Source: Cutibacterium equinum (lineage in GTDB: Bacteria; Actinomycetota; Actinomycetes; Propionibacteriales; Propionibacteriaceae). From it: DNA of 64,000 nucleotides. Shown here in pieces: positions 47,407 to 55,910 of the stretch. Positions within the stretch are counted from its first letter, which is position 1. The number at the start of each line of letters is the position of its first letter. The notes beneath the pieces are model-generated. The model made no database searches. It was given only the letters and a program-made list of their open reading frames with translations, and had not been told where the DNA came from. The DNA lies in contig NZ_CP115668.1 of assembly GCF_028021195.1 (NCBI RefSeq), forward strand, positions 310,001 to 374,000, read 5' to 3'. The position numbers were made by a program, and so were the translations under genes.

Positions 47407-48792
47407 GTGAAGAAGGATTATTTCAACCGCACGCAGAAATTGGTGACGGTCGTTATTGACGTCGTCGTCTTCGTGGCTGGAATTTTCCTGTCATTCTGGA
47501 TGCGTTTTGGGATGGTCATCCCGCAGCGAAACCTGGACGACGGAAAAGCCGCGCTCATGGCGTCGGTGATCGCGTTCCTCATTATCAATGTGTTGTCGGG
47601 TGTCTACGTTTTGTACAACAAGACACTCCTGGACATTGGGATTATCACGGTCGTCGACCAGGTCATGGTGACGATCGTCATCATGGCGCTGACCTTCTTT
47701 GGTCGCTGGTTTGCCTTCCCGCGCTCAGTCCTCCTCATCAACCTGCTGGTTGGCATAGTTCTGCTGTTCATCTGGCGCAGCATTGAGTTTGTTGCCTATC
47801 GCCGCTTGCGAGGGGCCAAACGAGTGATGCTGCTCGGCCCCCCGGAGACCCTCAACCGCGCCGTCATGAATTACATGGCCAACAAGGCAACCCGTCATCG
47901 CCTCACCCATGTGGTCCATGGTCACTACCTGGAGCAGATTCGCGCCCATATTGACGAATTCGACACAGCCCATGTCTCTGACGATCTTCCGGCACCGGAG
48001 CGAGTCGCTATTTATGACCTGCTGCTGAGTGAGGACAAAGAGATCTTCATGTCGACCTCGTTTGAGCACATGATGCTCATCAATCCGACAATCATGTCGA
48101 TTGAGGACGAGACGATCATTGCTGCCAGCCCATTCAGCATTCCGGCGGAAATGGACATCGTCAAGAGGTTCTTTGACATCGTGCTGTCCCTGATAGCCCT
48201 GGTTCTCCTCTCGCCCATCATGCTCATCACCGCGATCCTGGTGAAGGCCAGCTCTCCCGGCCCGGTGTTCTACCGTCAGACCCGTATCACCAAGGACGGC
48301 AAGGAGTTCAAGATCCTCAAGTTCCGCTCCATGGGAGTGACAGCCGAGAAGGAATCCGGGCCGATGCTGGCGACCTCCAATGACCCGCGCGTCACCCCGG
48401 TCGGCAAATATTTGCGGAGCTTGCGTATCGACGAGATCCCCCAGCTCATCAACGTGCTCATCGGTGATATGTCGATCGTGGGGCCACGCCCGGAGCGCCC
48501 CTTCTTCGTCGATCAGTTTCAGGAGCAGAACGCCCACTACAAGCTGCGTCACAACGTGCGTGCCGGCATCACGGGCTACGCACAGGTCTACGGCAAGTAC
48601 GCCTCTGACTTTGCCGCCAAGCTCAACTTCGACCTCATCTACATCAAGCAGTACTCGCTCATCCTCGACGTCAAGATCATGATCCAGACGATCAAGATCC
48701 TCTTCGACAAGGTGTCCTCACGAGGGGTCGACGAGACGGCTGAGCCGGATGAGAACATCGAGTTGCCCCCCGAGGTTCAGCAGTTGGACTGA
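47407..48792 (+). CDS. Polyprenyl-phosphate sugar-1-phosphate transferase (exopolysaccharide initiation)
   Basis: The 461-residue membrane protein has four or five N-terminal membrane segments, a middle nucleotide-binding-like domain (AKRVMLLGPPETLN), and a C-terminal bacterial sugar transferase domain with KRFFDIVLSLIALVLLSP, ILKFRSM and SIVGPRPERPFF. It transfers a sugar phosphate from a UDP-sugar to undecaprenyl phosphate to begin glycan assembly. GTG at 47407 has GGAGG at the right distance; an earlier start at 47362 overlaps ygfZ. No other glycan genes are nearby. Confidence 0.9.
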   Translation: MKKDYFNRTQKLVTVVIDVVVFVAGIFLSFWMRFGMVIPQRNLDDGKAALMASVIAFLIINVLSGVYVLYNKTLLDIGIITVVDQVMVTIVIMALTFFGRWFAFPRSVLLINLLVGIVLLFIWRSIEFVAYRRLRGAKRVMLLGPPETLNRAVMNYMANKATRHRLTHVVHGHYLEQIRAHIDEFDTAHVSDDLPAPERVAIYDLLLSEDKEIFMSTSFEHMMLINPTIMSIEDETIIAASPFSIPAEMDIVKRFFDIVLSLIALVLLSPIMLITAILVKASSPGPVFYRQTRITKDGKEFKILKFRSMGVTAEKESGPMLATSNDPRVTPVGKYLRSLRIDEIPQLINVLIGDMSIVGPRPERPFFVDQFQEQNAHYKLRHNVRAGITGYAQVYGKYASDFAAKLNFDLIYIKQYSLILDVKIMIQTIKILFDKVSSRGVDETAEPDENIELPPEVQQLD

Positions 48793-48812
48793 CGGGTGGG
48801 CAACCCGCTACC

Positions 48813-49550
48813 TCACGACTGGCGGGCGACCTTGTACTGGGCCGCCTGGGCACGGGGTCGAACAATCATGCGGTCGATGTTGACATGGGCGGGAAGCCCG
48901 GAAATCCACCGCACGCACTCGGCAACGTCCTCGGCCACCAGGGGAGAGTCGACGCCGTGGTACACCTTGTCGGCCTTGGCCTGGTCGCCGTGGAAACGGA
49001 CGAGGGAGAACTCCTCGGTGTGGACCATGCCGGGGCTCACCTCGCACACTCGCACCGGATGCCCACACAGCTCCAGGCGCAGGGCCTCGACGATGGCGCG
49101 CTCACCGGACTTCGCCGCACAGTATCCGGCGCCGCCCTCGTAGCCCCATTCGGCGGCGGTGGAGGTGATCGTGACGATGGTTCCTTCCGCGGCCTCAAGA
49201 GCCGGCAGGAGGGCCTTCGTGACTCGTCCCATGCCGAGCACGTTGGTCTGGTACATCGTCGTCCACGCGTCGAGGTCGGCCTCGCTGACCGGCTCCTGAC
49301 CGACGGCCCCGCCGGCATTGTTGACGAGAAGGTCAAGCGTGCCGTCAACGGTCTCGACAAGGTTGGCGACCGACTCGTCGCTGGTGACATCGCAGACCAC
49401 TGCGCGTCCGCCGATCTGGGCGGCGAGGGACTCGATGCGCTCAGAGCGGCGAGCCGCACAGATGACACGCCAGCCGTCCTTGGCCAGGGCGCGTGCCGTG
49501 GCAGCGCCGATTCCCGAACTCGCTCCTGTGACGATTGCAGTCTTTGCCAT
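48813..49550 (-). CDS. Short-chain dehydrogenase/reductase
   Basis: The 245-residue SDR has VTGASSGIGAATARAL, NNAGGAVGQ, catalytic Ser in ITSTAAEWGYEG and Tyr-x-x-x-Lys in GYCAAKSGERA. It resembles YdfG-type NADP-dependent 3-hydroxy acid dehydrogenases (SPGMVHTEEFSLVRF). It converges with the sugar transferase gene, leaving 20 bases between stops. Its substrate cannot be set from sequence. Confidence 0.88.
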   Translation of the reverse strand: MAKTAIVTGASSGIGAATARALAKDGWRVICAARRSERIESLAAQIGGRAVVCDVTSDESVANLVETVDGTLDLLVNNAGGAVGQEPVSEADLDAWTTMYQTNVLGMGRVTKALLPALEAAEGTIVTITSTAAEWGYEGGAGYCAAKSGERAIVEALRLELCGHPVRVCEVSPGMVHTEEFSLVRFHGDQAKADKVYHGVDSPLVAEDVAECVRWISGLPAHVNIDRMIVRPRAQAAQYKVARQS

Positions 49551-49581
49551 GGCCCCATTGTGCTGCAGGTCATGAGCGTGC

Positions 49582-49630
49582 GAAAACCCCCTATCCTTCG
49601 GGACAGGATCCGTCGGGGTAGGGGGCTTTC
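49582..49630 (-). terminator. Terminator after ptsI
   Basis: A long imperfect hairpin pairs GAAAACCCCCTATCC at the left with GGGGTAGGGGGCTTTC at the right. It contains an inner stem, ATCCT with AGGAT. On the minus strand the stem ends in GGGGGTTTTCG, giving a short T-run. It lies 15 bases after the ptsI stop. Confidence 0.75.
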
Positions 49631-49645
49631 ACGAAACGGGTAATG

Positions 49646-51319
49646 TCAGCTGACGAGGACCTCGACGCTCGGGTCTGCCAGATCCAGAGCAGCCTTGCGG
49701 GCTTCTTCAGGGCTGGAGCAGGCCAGCGCGGCCTGAGCGATCTGACGGCACTGATCCAGGCTGTGTCGAGACAGGGCGGCCTTGACGGCGGTGATCTTGC
49801 CGGCAGCCATCGACAGCGAACGCACCCCGACGCCGACGAGGACCAAGGCCAGCAGAGGATCGCCGGCAGCCTCGCCGCACACTCCGATGAGACGTTCCCC
49901 GGCGCCGTCGCAGGTGGTCTTGACCAACTCGATGACGGCAGGCTGCCACGGCGTCAACAGCTCAGCCAGCTCGCCCTGCAGGCGGTCGGCAGCCATCGTG
50001 TACTGGGTGAGGTCGTTGGTGCCGATGGATGCGAAGTCCACCGGCTCCAGTACCTGGGCTGAACGCAGGGCCGTCGAGGGCACCTCGACCATGATGCCCA
50101 CCGTCTTGATCCCGGCGGCGCGGGCACGCGAGGAGAACCACTCGGCCTCAGCCTTCGTGGCGACCATCGGAGCCATGACGTAGGGGTCACGACCGGTCTG
50201 CTCGGCGGCCTTGGCAAGGGCCTCGAGCTGGGCGTCAATGAGGTCGGTGCGCACCTGGGACAGGCGCAGTCCGCGTCGTCCCAGAGCCGGATTCTCCTCC
50301 GGGCCGAGGTCGGCGAAGGCCAGTGGCTTGTCGGCGCCGGCGTCGAGGGTGCGGAAGACCACTTTGGCTGTCTCGTCGAAGGTCTTGAGCACGGTGGCGT
50401 AGGCCTCCGTCTGCTCCTCGACGCTCGGGGCGTCCTGGCGATCCAGGAAGAGGAACTCGGTGCGGAACAGGCCGACTCCCTCGGCCCCCTTCTTCCTCGC
50501 AGTAGGGGCGTCGGAAGGGTTGCCGATGTTGGCCAGGACCAGGATGCGCTGTCCATCAGACAGCGTGGCGTCGCCCTCAGGAGCCGAGGCCAGCACCTCG
50601 GCGCGACGATTGGCGCGCTCGGTGAGCTCGCCAACGGCGGCCTCATCAGGCTCGACGAGAACCGTTCCGGTGACACCGTCGAGGGCCAGCGGTGTGCCGT
50701 CCTCGATGTCGCGGGCCTCGCTGCATCGGACCACAGCCGGGATACCGATCTGGGAGGCAAGGATCGCGGTGTGGCTCGTCGGTCCGCCAGCAGCGGTGAT
50801 GAGGCCGCGGACCAGCTCGGGATTGAGAGTCGCGGTGTCGGCCGGGGCCAGGTCCTCAGCGACAAGGATCACGGGCGAGTCGAAGGCCGGAACGCCAGGC
50901 TCAGGCAGACCTTGCATGACCGCAACGGCGCGGTCGCGGACGTTGCGCAGATCGGTGACTCGCTCAGCGAGGTAACCGCCAGCAGCACTCAACTGGGCGC
51001 AGAAGTCGTCGAAGGCCGCCCACAGAGCATGGGCAGGTCCGTGGCCGTCAGCCAGGTGGGACTGGATGCTGGTGAGCAGTCCCGGGTCGCGGGCCATCAT
51101 CGCGGTGGCCTGCAGCACGGCCAGTGCCGACGGATCGGCGTGGAGGGAGCGCTCGTCGAGTCGATCGGCGACCTTGTTCAGCGCCGACTCGATCCGGGCC
51201 ATGTCGGCCTCGGTGCCCTGGCTGGGATCGGAGGCGGGCAGTCCGGGGGCGGGGGAGACGAGAAGGGCATGTGCCTGTCCCACTCCGGCCGATACCCCGA
51301 GCCCCGAGAGGGTCCGCAT
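49646..51319 (-). CDS. ptsI: PTS enzyme I (phosphoenolpyruvate-protein phosphotransferase)
   Basis: Enzyme I takes phosphate from PEP and passes it to HPr. The phosphorylated His is in TAAGGPTSHTAILASQ. The PEP-binding barrel has GIMVEVPSTALRS, TNDLTQYTMAADR and VCGEAAGDP with the active-site Cys. Length (557) is normal. It follows ptsH by five bases. Its sugar-specific partners in this window are the glucitol- and galactitol-type subunits at 52951-53835 and 60083-60879. Confidence 0.96.
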   Translation of the reverse strand: MRTLSGLGVSAGVGQAHALLVSPAPGLPASDPSQGTEADMARIESALNKVADRLDERSLHADPSALAVLQATAMMARDPGLLTSIQSHLADGHGPAHALWAAFDDFCAQLSAAGGYLAERVTDLRNVRDRAVAVMQGLPEPGVPAFDSPVILVAEDLAPADTATLNPELVRGLITAAGGPTSHTAILASQIGIPAVVRCSEARDIEDGTPLALDGVTGTVLVEPDEAAVGELTERANRRAEVLASAPEGDATLSDGQRILVLANIGNPSDAPTARKKGAEGVGLFRTEFLFLDRQDAPSVEEQTEAYATVLKTFDETAKVVFRTLDAGADKPLAFADLGPEENPALGRRGLRLSQVRTDLIDAQLEALAKAAEQTGRDPYVMAPMVATKAEAEWFSSRARAAGIKTVGIMVEVPSTALRSAQVLEPVDFASIGTNDLTQYTMAADRLQGELAELLTPWQPAVIELVKTTCDGAGERLIGVCGEAAGDPLLALVLVGVGVRSLSMAAGKITAVKAALSRHSLDQCRQIAQAALACSSPEEARKAALDLADPSVEVLVS

Positions 51320-51324
51320 AGGTA

Positions 51325-51591
51325 TCAGGCCTCCGGGTCCGTCTGCAGGTTGGCGACGAGGGCGTCGAGCACCTCATCGGCATTGTCGCCCTCGGCGGTC
51401 AGCTCGACGGTCTCGCCGTGCTTGGCTCCCAGACCCATCACGGACAGGATCGAGCGAGCATCGACCGGCTTCTCGCCAGGTCGGCCGATCGTGACGGCCA
51501 GGCCGGACTTCGAAGCGGCCTGGACGAACATGGCGGCGGGACGGGCGTGCAGGCCGCTCTCGGCTGCAATCGTGGTGGTACGACTCGGCAT
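51325..51591 (-). CDS. ptsH: PTS phosphocarrier protein HPr
   Basis: The 88-residue protein has the phosphorylated His15 in [12 protein letters not shown] and the regulatory serine region [15 protein letters not shown], which HPr kinase modifies in Firmicutes. The frame opens at 51702, but ATG at 51591 has GGAGG upstream and gives the standard length. It is divergent from ispD. Confidence 0.95.
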   Translation of the reverse strand: MPSRTTTIAAESGLHARPAAMFVQAASKSGLAVTIGRPGEKPVDARSILSVMGLGAKHGETVELTAEGDNADEVLDALVANLQTDPEA

Positions 51592-51674
51592 GGTGTGCCT
51601 CCTTGGTGGGGTGAAAATGTCAGGGTCGACGATAGCCGACGACAGGAAAACGCGAACTGGTGGGTCGGTGCCGA

Positions 51675-51680
51675 TAGAGT
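51675..51680 (+). promoter_or_regulatory. -10 box for a leaderless ispD transcript
   Basis: TAGAGT is followed by seven bases and the ispD ATG at 51688, with no ribosome site between. It lies in the 96-base ptsH-ispD divergent region. Confidence 0.5.
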
Positions 51681-51687
51681 GCAGATC

Positions 51688-52491
51688 ATGGTTGATGAGC
51701 ACAGCTTGCCTGTCGTCGCGGTTGTTGTTGCAGCCGGTCTGGGGACACGGTTCGGTGGACCCGTTCCGAAGCAGATCACCTCACTGACTGGAAAAGCCGT
51801 TGTCGCGGTCGCGGTGGAATCCCTGGCCGCAGGCGGTTGCGATGAGGCCGTCGTGGTGATGAAGGAAGGTATGCACAACCATTTGCAACTGGCCCTGGCG
51901 GCATCTCCCATTCCGGTTCATTTCGTGACGGGAGGGGACACTCGTCAGGATTCGGTGCGCCGTGGGCTGCGATACATCGCTGAGGATGAGCGTCTCAGCC
52001 AGGCCACCACCGTTCTCATTCACGACGCCGTCCGACCGTTGGTGCCGGCCTACATCGTCGAGGACGTCATTGCTGCCGTTGAGGCCGGTGCCGTCGCAGT
52101 GACCCCAGTCATCGAGGTCACCGACACCATCCGCCAGATTGACGGTGAGGGGTCGCGCGTCATCGACCGTTCTACTCTCCGCGCAGTCCAGACCCCGCAG
52201 GGATTTGATCGTGCCGTCATCACGCAATGCCATGACCAGTTGCTGCGCGATGGTGGAACGGTCACCGATGACATTTCGTGTTGTGAGCGTTATGGCCATC
52301 ACGCCACCTTGGTGGAGGGCTCCCGAATGGCGCTCAAGATCACCGAACCGATCGATCTCGACATCGCCGAGGTCTTGGCCAAGGCTGCGGCCGGGGCCGG
52401 TCACCACTCCGGCCGCCGAGTCGGGCGGATGTTGCGGGCCGTCTCCCCGAGCAACGTCGTCGACAAGCTGAGTAAGGGGGGCAAGGACTGA
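51688..52491 (+). CDS. ispD: 2-C-methyl-D-erythritol 4-phosphate cytidylyltransferase
   Basis: IspD is the third step of the non-mevalonate isoprenoid pathway. The CTP-binding motif is [29 protein letters not shown] and [12 protein letters not shown] are also typical. At 267 residues it is slightly long, with a C-terminal extension of about 30 residues after [12 protein letters not shown]. The frame opens much earlier opposite ptsH, but ATG 51688 gives the natural N-terminus. Its stop overlaps the ispF start by one base. Confidence 0.95.
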   Translation: MVDEHSLPVVAVVVAAGLGTRFGGPVPKQITSLTGKAVVAVAVESLAAGGCDEAVVVMKEGMHNHLQLALAASPIPVHFVTGGDTRQDSVRRGLRYIAEDERLSQATTVLIHDAVRPLVPAYIVEDVIAAVEAGAVAVTPVIEVTDTIRQIDGEGSRVIDRSTLRAVQTPQGFDRAVITQCHDQLLRDGGTVTDDISCCERYGHHATLVEGSRMALKITEPIDLDIAEVLAKAAAGAGHHSGRRVGRMLRAVSPSNVVDKLSKGGKD

Positions 52492-53006
52492 TGGATATTC
52501 GGACCGGTATCGGGACCGACGTCCATCAGCTGTGTGAGGGTGTGCCGATGTACATGGCTGGCCTGCACTTTCCTGACGAGACAGTTGGCCTGGCTGGCCA
52601 CTCCGACGGTGACGTCGCTTGCCACGCGATGTGTGATGCCTTGCTGTCGGCCACCGGGCTGGGAGATGTTGGCGCTGTCTTCGGAACCTCGGACCCACAG
52701 TGGGCCGGAGCTGCCGGAGTGGCCCTGCTGGGCCATGTCGTTGAACTCGTCACCGCCGACGGATGGACGATTCAGAACGTCGCGGTGCAGATCGTGGGGC
52801 AGCGTCCGCGCATGGCAGCCCGGCGGGCTGAGGCACAAGCGGTGCTGACGGCAACGGTGGGAGCCCCGGTGTCAGTGTCCGCGACGACGACCGATCACCT
52901 TGGATTTACCGGCCGCGGTGAAGGAGTAGCGGCGATAGCGACAGCCCTCGTCACTCGGCAGGCTCGATTGCCAGGATCGCTCCCTGATCGGGCACCTGCG
53001 GTTTAG
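52491..53006 (+). CDS. ispF: 2-C-methyl-D-erythritol 2,4-cyclodiphosphate synthase
   Basis: IspF cyclises the CDP-ME phosphate. Metal ligands are in GTDVHQL (Asp and His) and [12 protein letters not shown]. The C-terminal signature is [15 protein letters not shown]. The 171-residue protein carries about ten extra C-terminal residues, and those lie over the end of the opposite-strand gutA-like gene: the two coding regions overlap tail to tail by 56 bases. Confidence 0.94.
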   Translation: MDIRTGIGTDVHQLCEGVPMYMAGLHFPDETVGLAGHSDGDVACHAMCDALLSATGLGDVGAVFGTSDPQWAGAAGVALLGHVVELVTADGWTIQNVAVQIVGQRPRMAARRAEAQAVLTATVGAPVSVSATTTDHLGFTGRGEGVAAIATALVTRQARLPGSLPDRAPAV

Positions 53007-53346
53007 GGCCAGACACCTTGATGGCTCCGGCGAGCAGCGACTGGTCGGGGGAGTTGAAGTACAACACGACGTGGCCGAGGTCACCGAGATTTGACGTGGC
53101 GACCTCGCCGACCTCATCGATGGTGTAGCGGGTGCCGGCAAGATTGAGGACGTCGCCGGGAACGATCTGGCGCTTGGGCGACATGGGGGAACGCCCGTCC
53201 CGGTTGTGGACCACGCAGATGTCGGACAGGGCGTCGGGTACCGGCTCCCCGAACAGGACGATGACGCCAGTGTCCAGCATGTCCTGAGTTTCCTTGCCGG
53301 AGCGCAGCACGACGGCATTCCACAGTGTGCCGGACGTAGTCGCCAT
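52951..53346 (-). CDS. PTS glucitol/sorbitol-type IIA subunit
   Basis: The 131-residue protein matches the GutA/SrlB fold, with [20 protein letters not shown] carrying the candidate phosphorylated His, and [20 protein letters not shown] near the end. ATG at 53346 has AAGGGGG upstream; upstream in-frame starts look spurious. The gene runs opposite to ispF and overlaps its end by 56 bases. No glucitol-type IIC or IIB gene lies beside it, so its partner is elsewhere or it is regulatory. Confidence 0.8.
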   Translation of the reverse strand: MATTSGTLWNAVVLRSGKETQDMLDTGVIVLFGEPVPDALSDICVVHNRDGRSPMSPKRQIVPGDVLNLAGTRYTIDEVGEVATSNLGDLGHVVLYFNSPDQSLLAGAIKVSGPKPQVPDQGAILAIEPAE

Positions 53347-53541
53347 GGCGGACCCCCTTGAGATGGACGCTGTGCCTTCGACGGCACGGTACCATCCCTG
53401 CCAGCCTCTCGAGAGCCTGCGATCGCCGGGGGACCCACCCCCGTCGAAGGCCGGGGACGGGATGTGTTTACCATCGTGGAAGAACCCCTTGGTGGACCAC
53501 ATCCGGGGGCAACGAGGTTTCCCAGAGAAGGGGTGGTCACC

Positions 53542-53835
53542 ATGATCGAGAAGAAGATTCTCGTTTGCTGTGGTACCGGTATCGCGACATCGGTGCAAGT
53601 CGCCAACAAGATTCAGCGGCTGCTGCGTGAGCGTGGCGTCAACGCCACGATGCAACATTGCCGTGTGGCGGAGGTGCCGCGGGTCGTCGAGGAGTTCAAT
53701 CCTGACGCGATCGTCTCGACGACGGCAGTGAAGCAGCCCAATGAGAACGTCAAGATGTTCCGCGGTGTTGCATTCCTGACCGGTGTTGACGAAGGTCGGC
53801 TGGCTGACGAGATCGCAGATGCGCTGAAGTCATGA
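53542..53835 (+). CDS. PTS galactitol/sorbitol-type IIB subunit (copy 1)
   Basis: The 97-residue protein has the phosphocysteine loop LVCCGTGIATSVQVANKI at the N-terminus, typical of GatB-type IIB. The chosen ATG has GAGAAGG and GGTGG upstream; the frame opens earlier at 53464. It is divergent from the glucitol-type IIA gene and is a close paralogue of the IIB at 60586-60879. No IIC gene is adjacent. Confidence 0.88.
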   Translation: MIEKKILVCCGTGIATSVQVANKIQRLLRERGVNATMQHCRVAEVPRVVEEFNPDAIVSTTAVKQPNENVKMFRGVAFLTGVDEGRLADEIADALKS

Positions 53836-53837
53836 CA

Positions 53838-53860
53838 ATCCTGCGACGACACCGCAGGAT
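53838..53860 (+). terminator. Terminator hairpin after the IIB gene
   Basis: ATCCTGCG (53838-53845) pairs perfectly with CGCAGGAT (53853-53860) around a seven-base loop, three bases after the IIB stop. It is followed at once by a longer palindrome. Confidence 0.65.
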
Positions 53861-53867
53861 GTGAGAA

Positions 53868-53899
53868 ACGGGGGTTCACCGCATGCGGTGAACCCCCGT
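53868..53899. terminator. Bidirectional terminator, 32-bp perfect palindrome
   Basis: The 32 bases are exactly self-complementary, beginning ACGGGGGTTCACCGCA and ending in its complement. They lie between two convergent genes, the IIB gene ending at 53835 and carD ending at 53919, so they can end transcripts from both sides. Confidence 0.8.
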
Positions 53900-53918
53900 G
53901 TCATGTATCAAGGTGAAC

Positions 53919-54404
53919 TCAGGATGCGAGAACCTCGTCGAGCATTTCCTCAGCCTTGTCGTCCTCCACCTTCTTGGCGAGGGCGAGTTCGGAGACGAGG
54001 ATCTGGCGGGCCTTCGAGAGCATCCGCTTCTCGCCAGCCGACAGACCGCGGTCGCGCTCGCGGCGCCACAGGTCACGAACAACCTCGGCGACCTTGAGGA
54101 CGTTGCCGGAGTGGAGCTTCTCGAGGTTGGCCTTGTAACGACGAGACCAGTTGGAGGGCTCCTCGACATTGGTCTTACGGAGAACCTCGAAAACGTTCTT
54201 GAGTCCCTCGTCGTCGACGACGTCGCGGACCCCGACAAGATCAAGATTGCTGGCTGGAACTCGTACAACCAAATCGTTCTGTCCAAGAATTCTCAGAACG
54301 AGGTAGAGCTTTTCCTCGCCTTTAATAGTGCGAGTCTCGATGTCCTCGATCACAGCAGCGCCGTGATTCGGGTAGACAACGGTTTCACCAACGTTGAAAG
54401 TCAT
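53919..54404 (-). CDS. carD: CarD-family RNA polymerase-binding regulator
   Basis: CarD binds the RNA polymerase beta subunit and steadies open promoter complexes, affecting rRNA and stress genes. The N-terminal RNA polymerase-interacting domain reads [20 protein letters not shown]. The C-terminal helical DNA-binding part includes [17 protein letters not shown] with the conserved Trp. ATG at 54404 has GAAAGGGG eight bases upstream and gives 161 residues; a start six codons earlier is less likely. It has a consensus promoter and a strong terminator. Confidence 0.95.
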   Translation of the reverse strand: MTFNVGETVVYPNHGAAVIEDIETRTIKGEEKLYLVLRILGQNDLVVRVPASNLDLVGVRDVVDDEGLKNVFEVLRKTNVEEPSNWSRRYKANLEKLHSGNVLKVAEVVRDLWRRERDRGLSAGEKRMLSKARQILVSELALAKKVEDDKAEEMLDEVLAS

Positions 54405-54428
54405 GTGTGCTGCCCCTTTCAATCGTTA

Positions 54429-54458
54429 ATTATATCACATAATATTCATCGAAGCCAA
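54429..54458 (-). promoter_or_regulatory. carD: carD promoter
   Basis: On the minus strand, TTGGCT (54458-54453) and a perfect TATAAT (54434-54429) are 18 bases apart, in an unusually AT-rich stretch. The transcript would carry a leader of about 20 bases with the ribosome site. This is the best promoter match in the window. Confidence 0.75.
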
Positions 54459-54626
54459 TGATTATTTCACGGGGGCATTTGAAAGGGCGTCGTGGTTCAC
54501 CGCCACGCCGGCCACGCCAGGGGCCAGGGTGTCGTCAAGTGTCTCGATTGGTCAGGGGCGCCCCAGGCGGCGCCACTTCAGCTAAACTCAGCAGCGATCA
54601 TGCATCCCGGAAGAGGAGATTCCACG

Positions 54627-55127
54627 ATGATCTATCGTCTCCGGACGACTGCTGCCCTCGCTGCCGTGGCGGTTCTTGGTTTGACGGCGTGTGGCGCTGA
54701 TCCCAAGGTCCTCACCAGTTACACCCCTGCGGCCGGTGTCAGCGGCGAGTCCGACACCGTCAAGGTGCAGAACCTGGTGCTCATCAATGGTGACGGTCAG
54801 GCTCGTGTCTCCGCCGCCGTCGTGTCCAACAAGAACGACAAGGTCGTCGGCATCGCTGGTCAGCCGCTGTCACCGAACAATTCCCTGTCCGGAAAGCCCT
54901 TCACCGTGACCCCGGTCGACGTCGATCTTCCGGCTCGGACCGCGGTGAACCTCACCGAGACCGATCTCGAGGCTCCCGTCGAGGGGCTGTCGGATGGTTT
55001 GTTGGCCAAGGTGACGATCACGTTCGCCAACTCTGCGCCCATCACCCTGGATGCACCCGTCGTGCCGTCCAGCCACCCGGATTTCGAGAAGTACGCTCCC
55101 TCTCAGTCCCCGTCGGCTCAGTCCTGA
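54627..55127 (+). CDS. LpqE-like lipoprotein
   Basis: The 166-residue protein has a signal peptide with lipobox LTAC (Cys22) and a beta-rich domain (VKVQNLVLINGDGQARVSA; VTITFANSAPITLDAPVV) similar to the PCu(A)C-like fold. In mycobacteria lpqE is also divergent from carD, which supports the call. Some relatives bind copper, but no Met/His pair is evident here. ATG at 54627 has AGAGGAGA upstream. Confidence 0.8.
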   Translation: MIYRLRTTAALAAVAVLGLTACGADPKVLTSYTPAAGVSGESDTVKVQNLVLINGDGQARVSAAVVSNKNDKVVGIAGQPLSPNNSLSGKPFTVTPVDVDLPARTAVNLTETDLEAPVEGLSDGLLAKVTITFANSAPITLDAPVVPSSHPDFEKYAPSQSPSAQS

Positions 55128-55176
55128 CGAGTTTTCGACCGGCGGTTTTTTGACTGACGAGTCTTCTGGCCACGCA

Positions 55177-55208
55177 ATTCGGCCCCCGGTCAACACCGGG
55201 GGCCGAAT
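55177..55208. terminator. Bidirectional terminator between lpqE-like gene and regX3
   Basis: ATTCGGCCCCCGGT (55177-55190) pairs perfectly with its complement at 55195-55208 around a CAAC loop. It serves two convergent genes that end at 55127 and 55230. Confidence 0.85.
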
Positions 55209-55229
55209 CGTCATGTCGTGGACAGCGTG

Positions 55230-55910
55230 TCAGGCCTGGAACTTGTAGCCCAGGCCCCGCACAGTGATGATCCGGACCGGATGCGAAGGGTCCTCCTCGA
55301 TCTTCGCGCGCAATCTCTTGACGTGGACGTCGAGGGTCTTGGTGTCACCGACGTAGTCGACTCCCCAGACGCGGTCGATGAGGGATGTTCTGGTCATGAC
55401 CCGTCCGGCATTGCGCAGCAACACCTCGAGCAGGTCGAACTCCTTGAGGGCCAGGCGGACGGTCTTGCCGTCGACGCTGACCTCATGGCGCTCGACGTCC
55501 ATTCGCACCCCGTTCTCCTCGAGGACGTCGGGGGAGGTCTCGATCTCGGGGCCACCTCGACGGGTCACGGCACGGATGCGTGCCACCAGCTCACGGTGAC
55601 TGAATGGCTTGGTGACGTAGTCGTCAGCTCCTAACTCGAGGCCGACGACCTTGTCGATCTCGGAATCCCTGGCCGTCACCATGATGATTCCGACATTGCC
55701 ACGCTGGCGCAGTTGGCGGCAGACCTCGGTTCCCGGCATTCCCGGCATCATGAGGTCGAGCAGAACAATGTCTGCTCCATTGCGGTCGTAGTTCTCCAGC
55801 CCGTCGGAGCCGTTGGCTGCGGTGTCGACCTCGAATCCCTCCTTGCTGAGCATGAAGGCGGTCGCCTCGCGATAGGACTCCTCGTCCTCGATGATGAGTA
55901 CGCGGGTCAT
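55230..55910 (-). CDS. regX3: Response regulator RegX3
   Basis: The 226-residue OmpR-family regulator has a complete receiver: acidic residues in IIEDEESY, phosphoacceptor Asp52 in VLLDLMMPG, Thr in VTARDS and Lys in VTKPFS. A winged helix follows (TKTLDVHVKRLRAKIE). It pairs with the SenX3-like kinase and in actinobacteria controls the phosphate regulon. The start overlaps the senX3 stop by four bases. Confidence 0.92.
   Translation of the reverse strand: MTRVLIIEDEESYREATAFMLSKEGFEVDTAANGSDGLENYDRNGADIVLLDLMMPGMPGTEVCRQLRQRGNVGIIMVTARDSEIDKVVGLELGADDYVTKPFSHRELVARIRAVTRRGGPEIETSPDVLEENGVRMDVERHEVSVDGKTVRLALKEFDLLEVLLRNAGRVMTRTSLIDRVWGVDYVGDTKTLDVHVKRLRAKIEEDPSHPVRIITVRGLGYKFQA

Noticed and set aside
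53405-53414. CTCTCGAGAG palindrome between the two PTS genes as an operator
   Set aside because: Ten bases of perfect symmetry are expected by chance in a region this size, and no second copy was seen.
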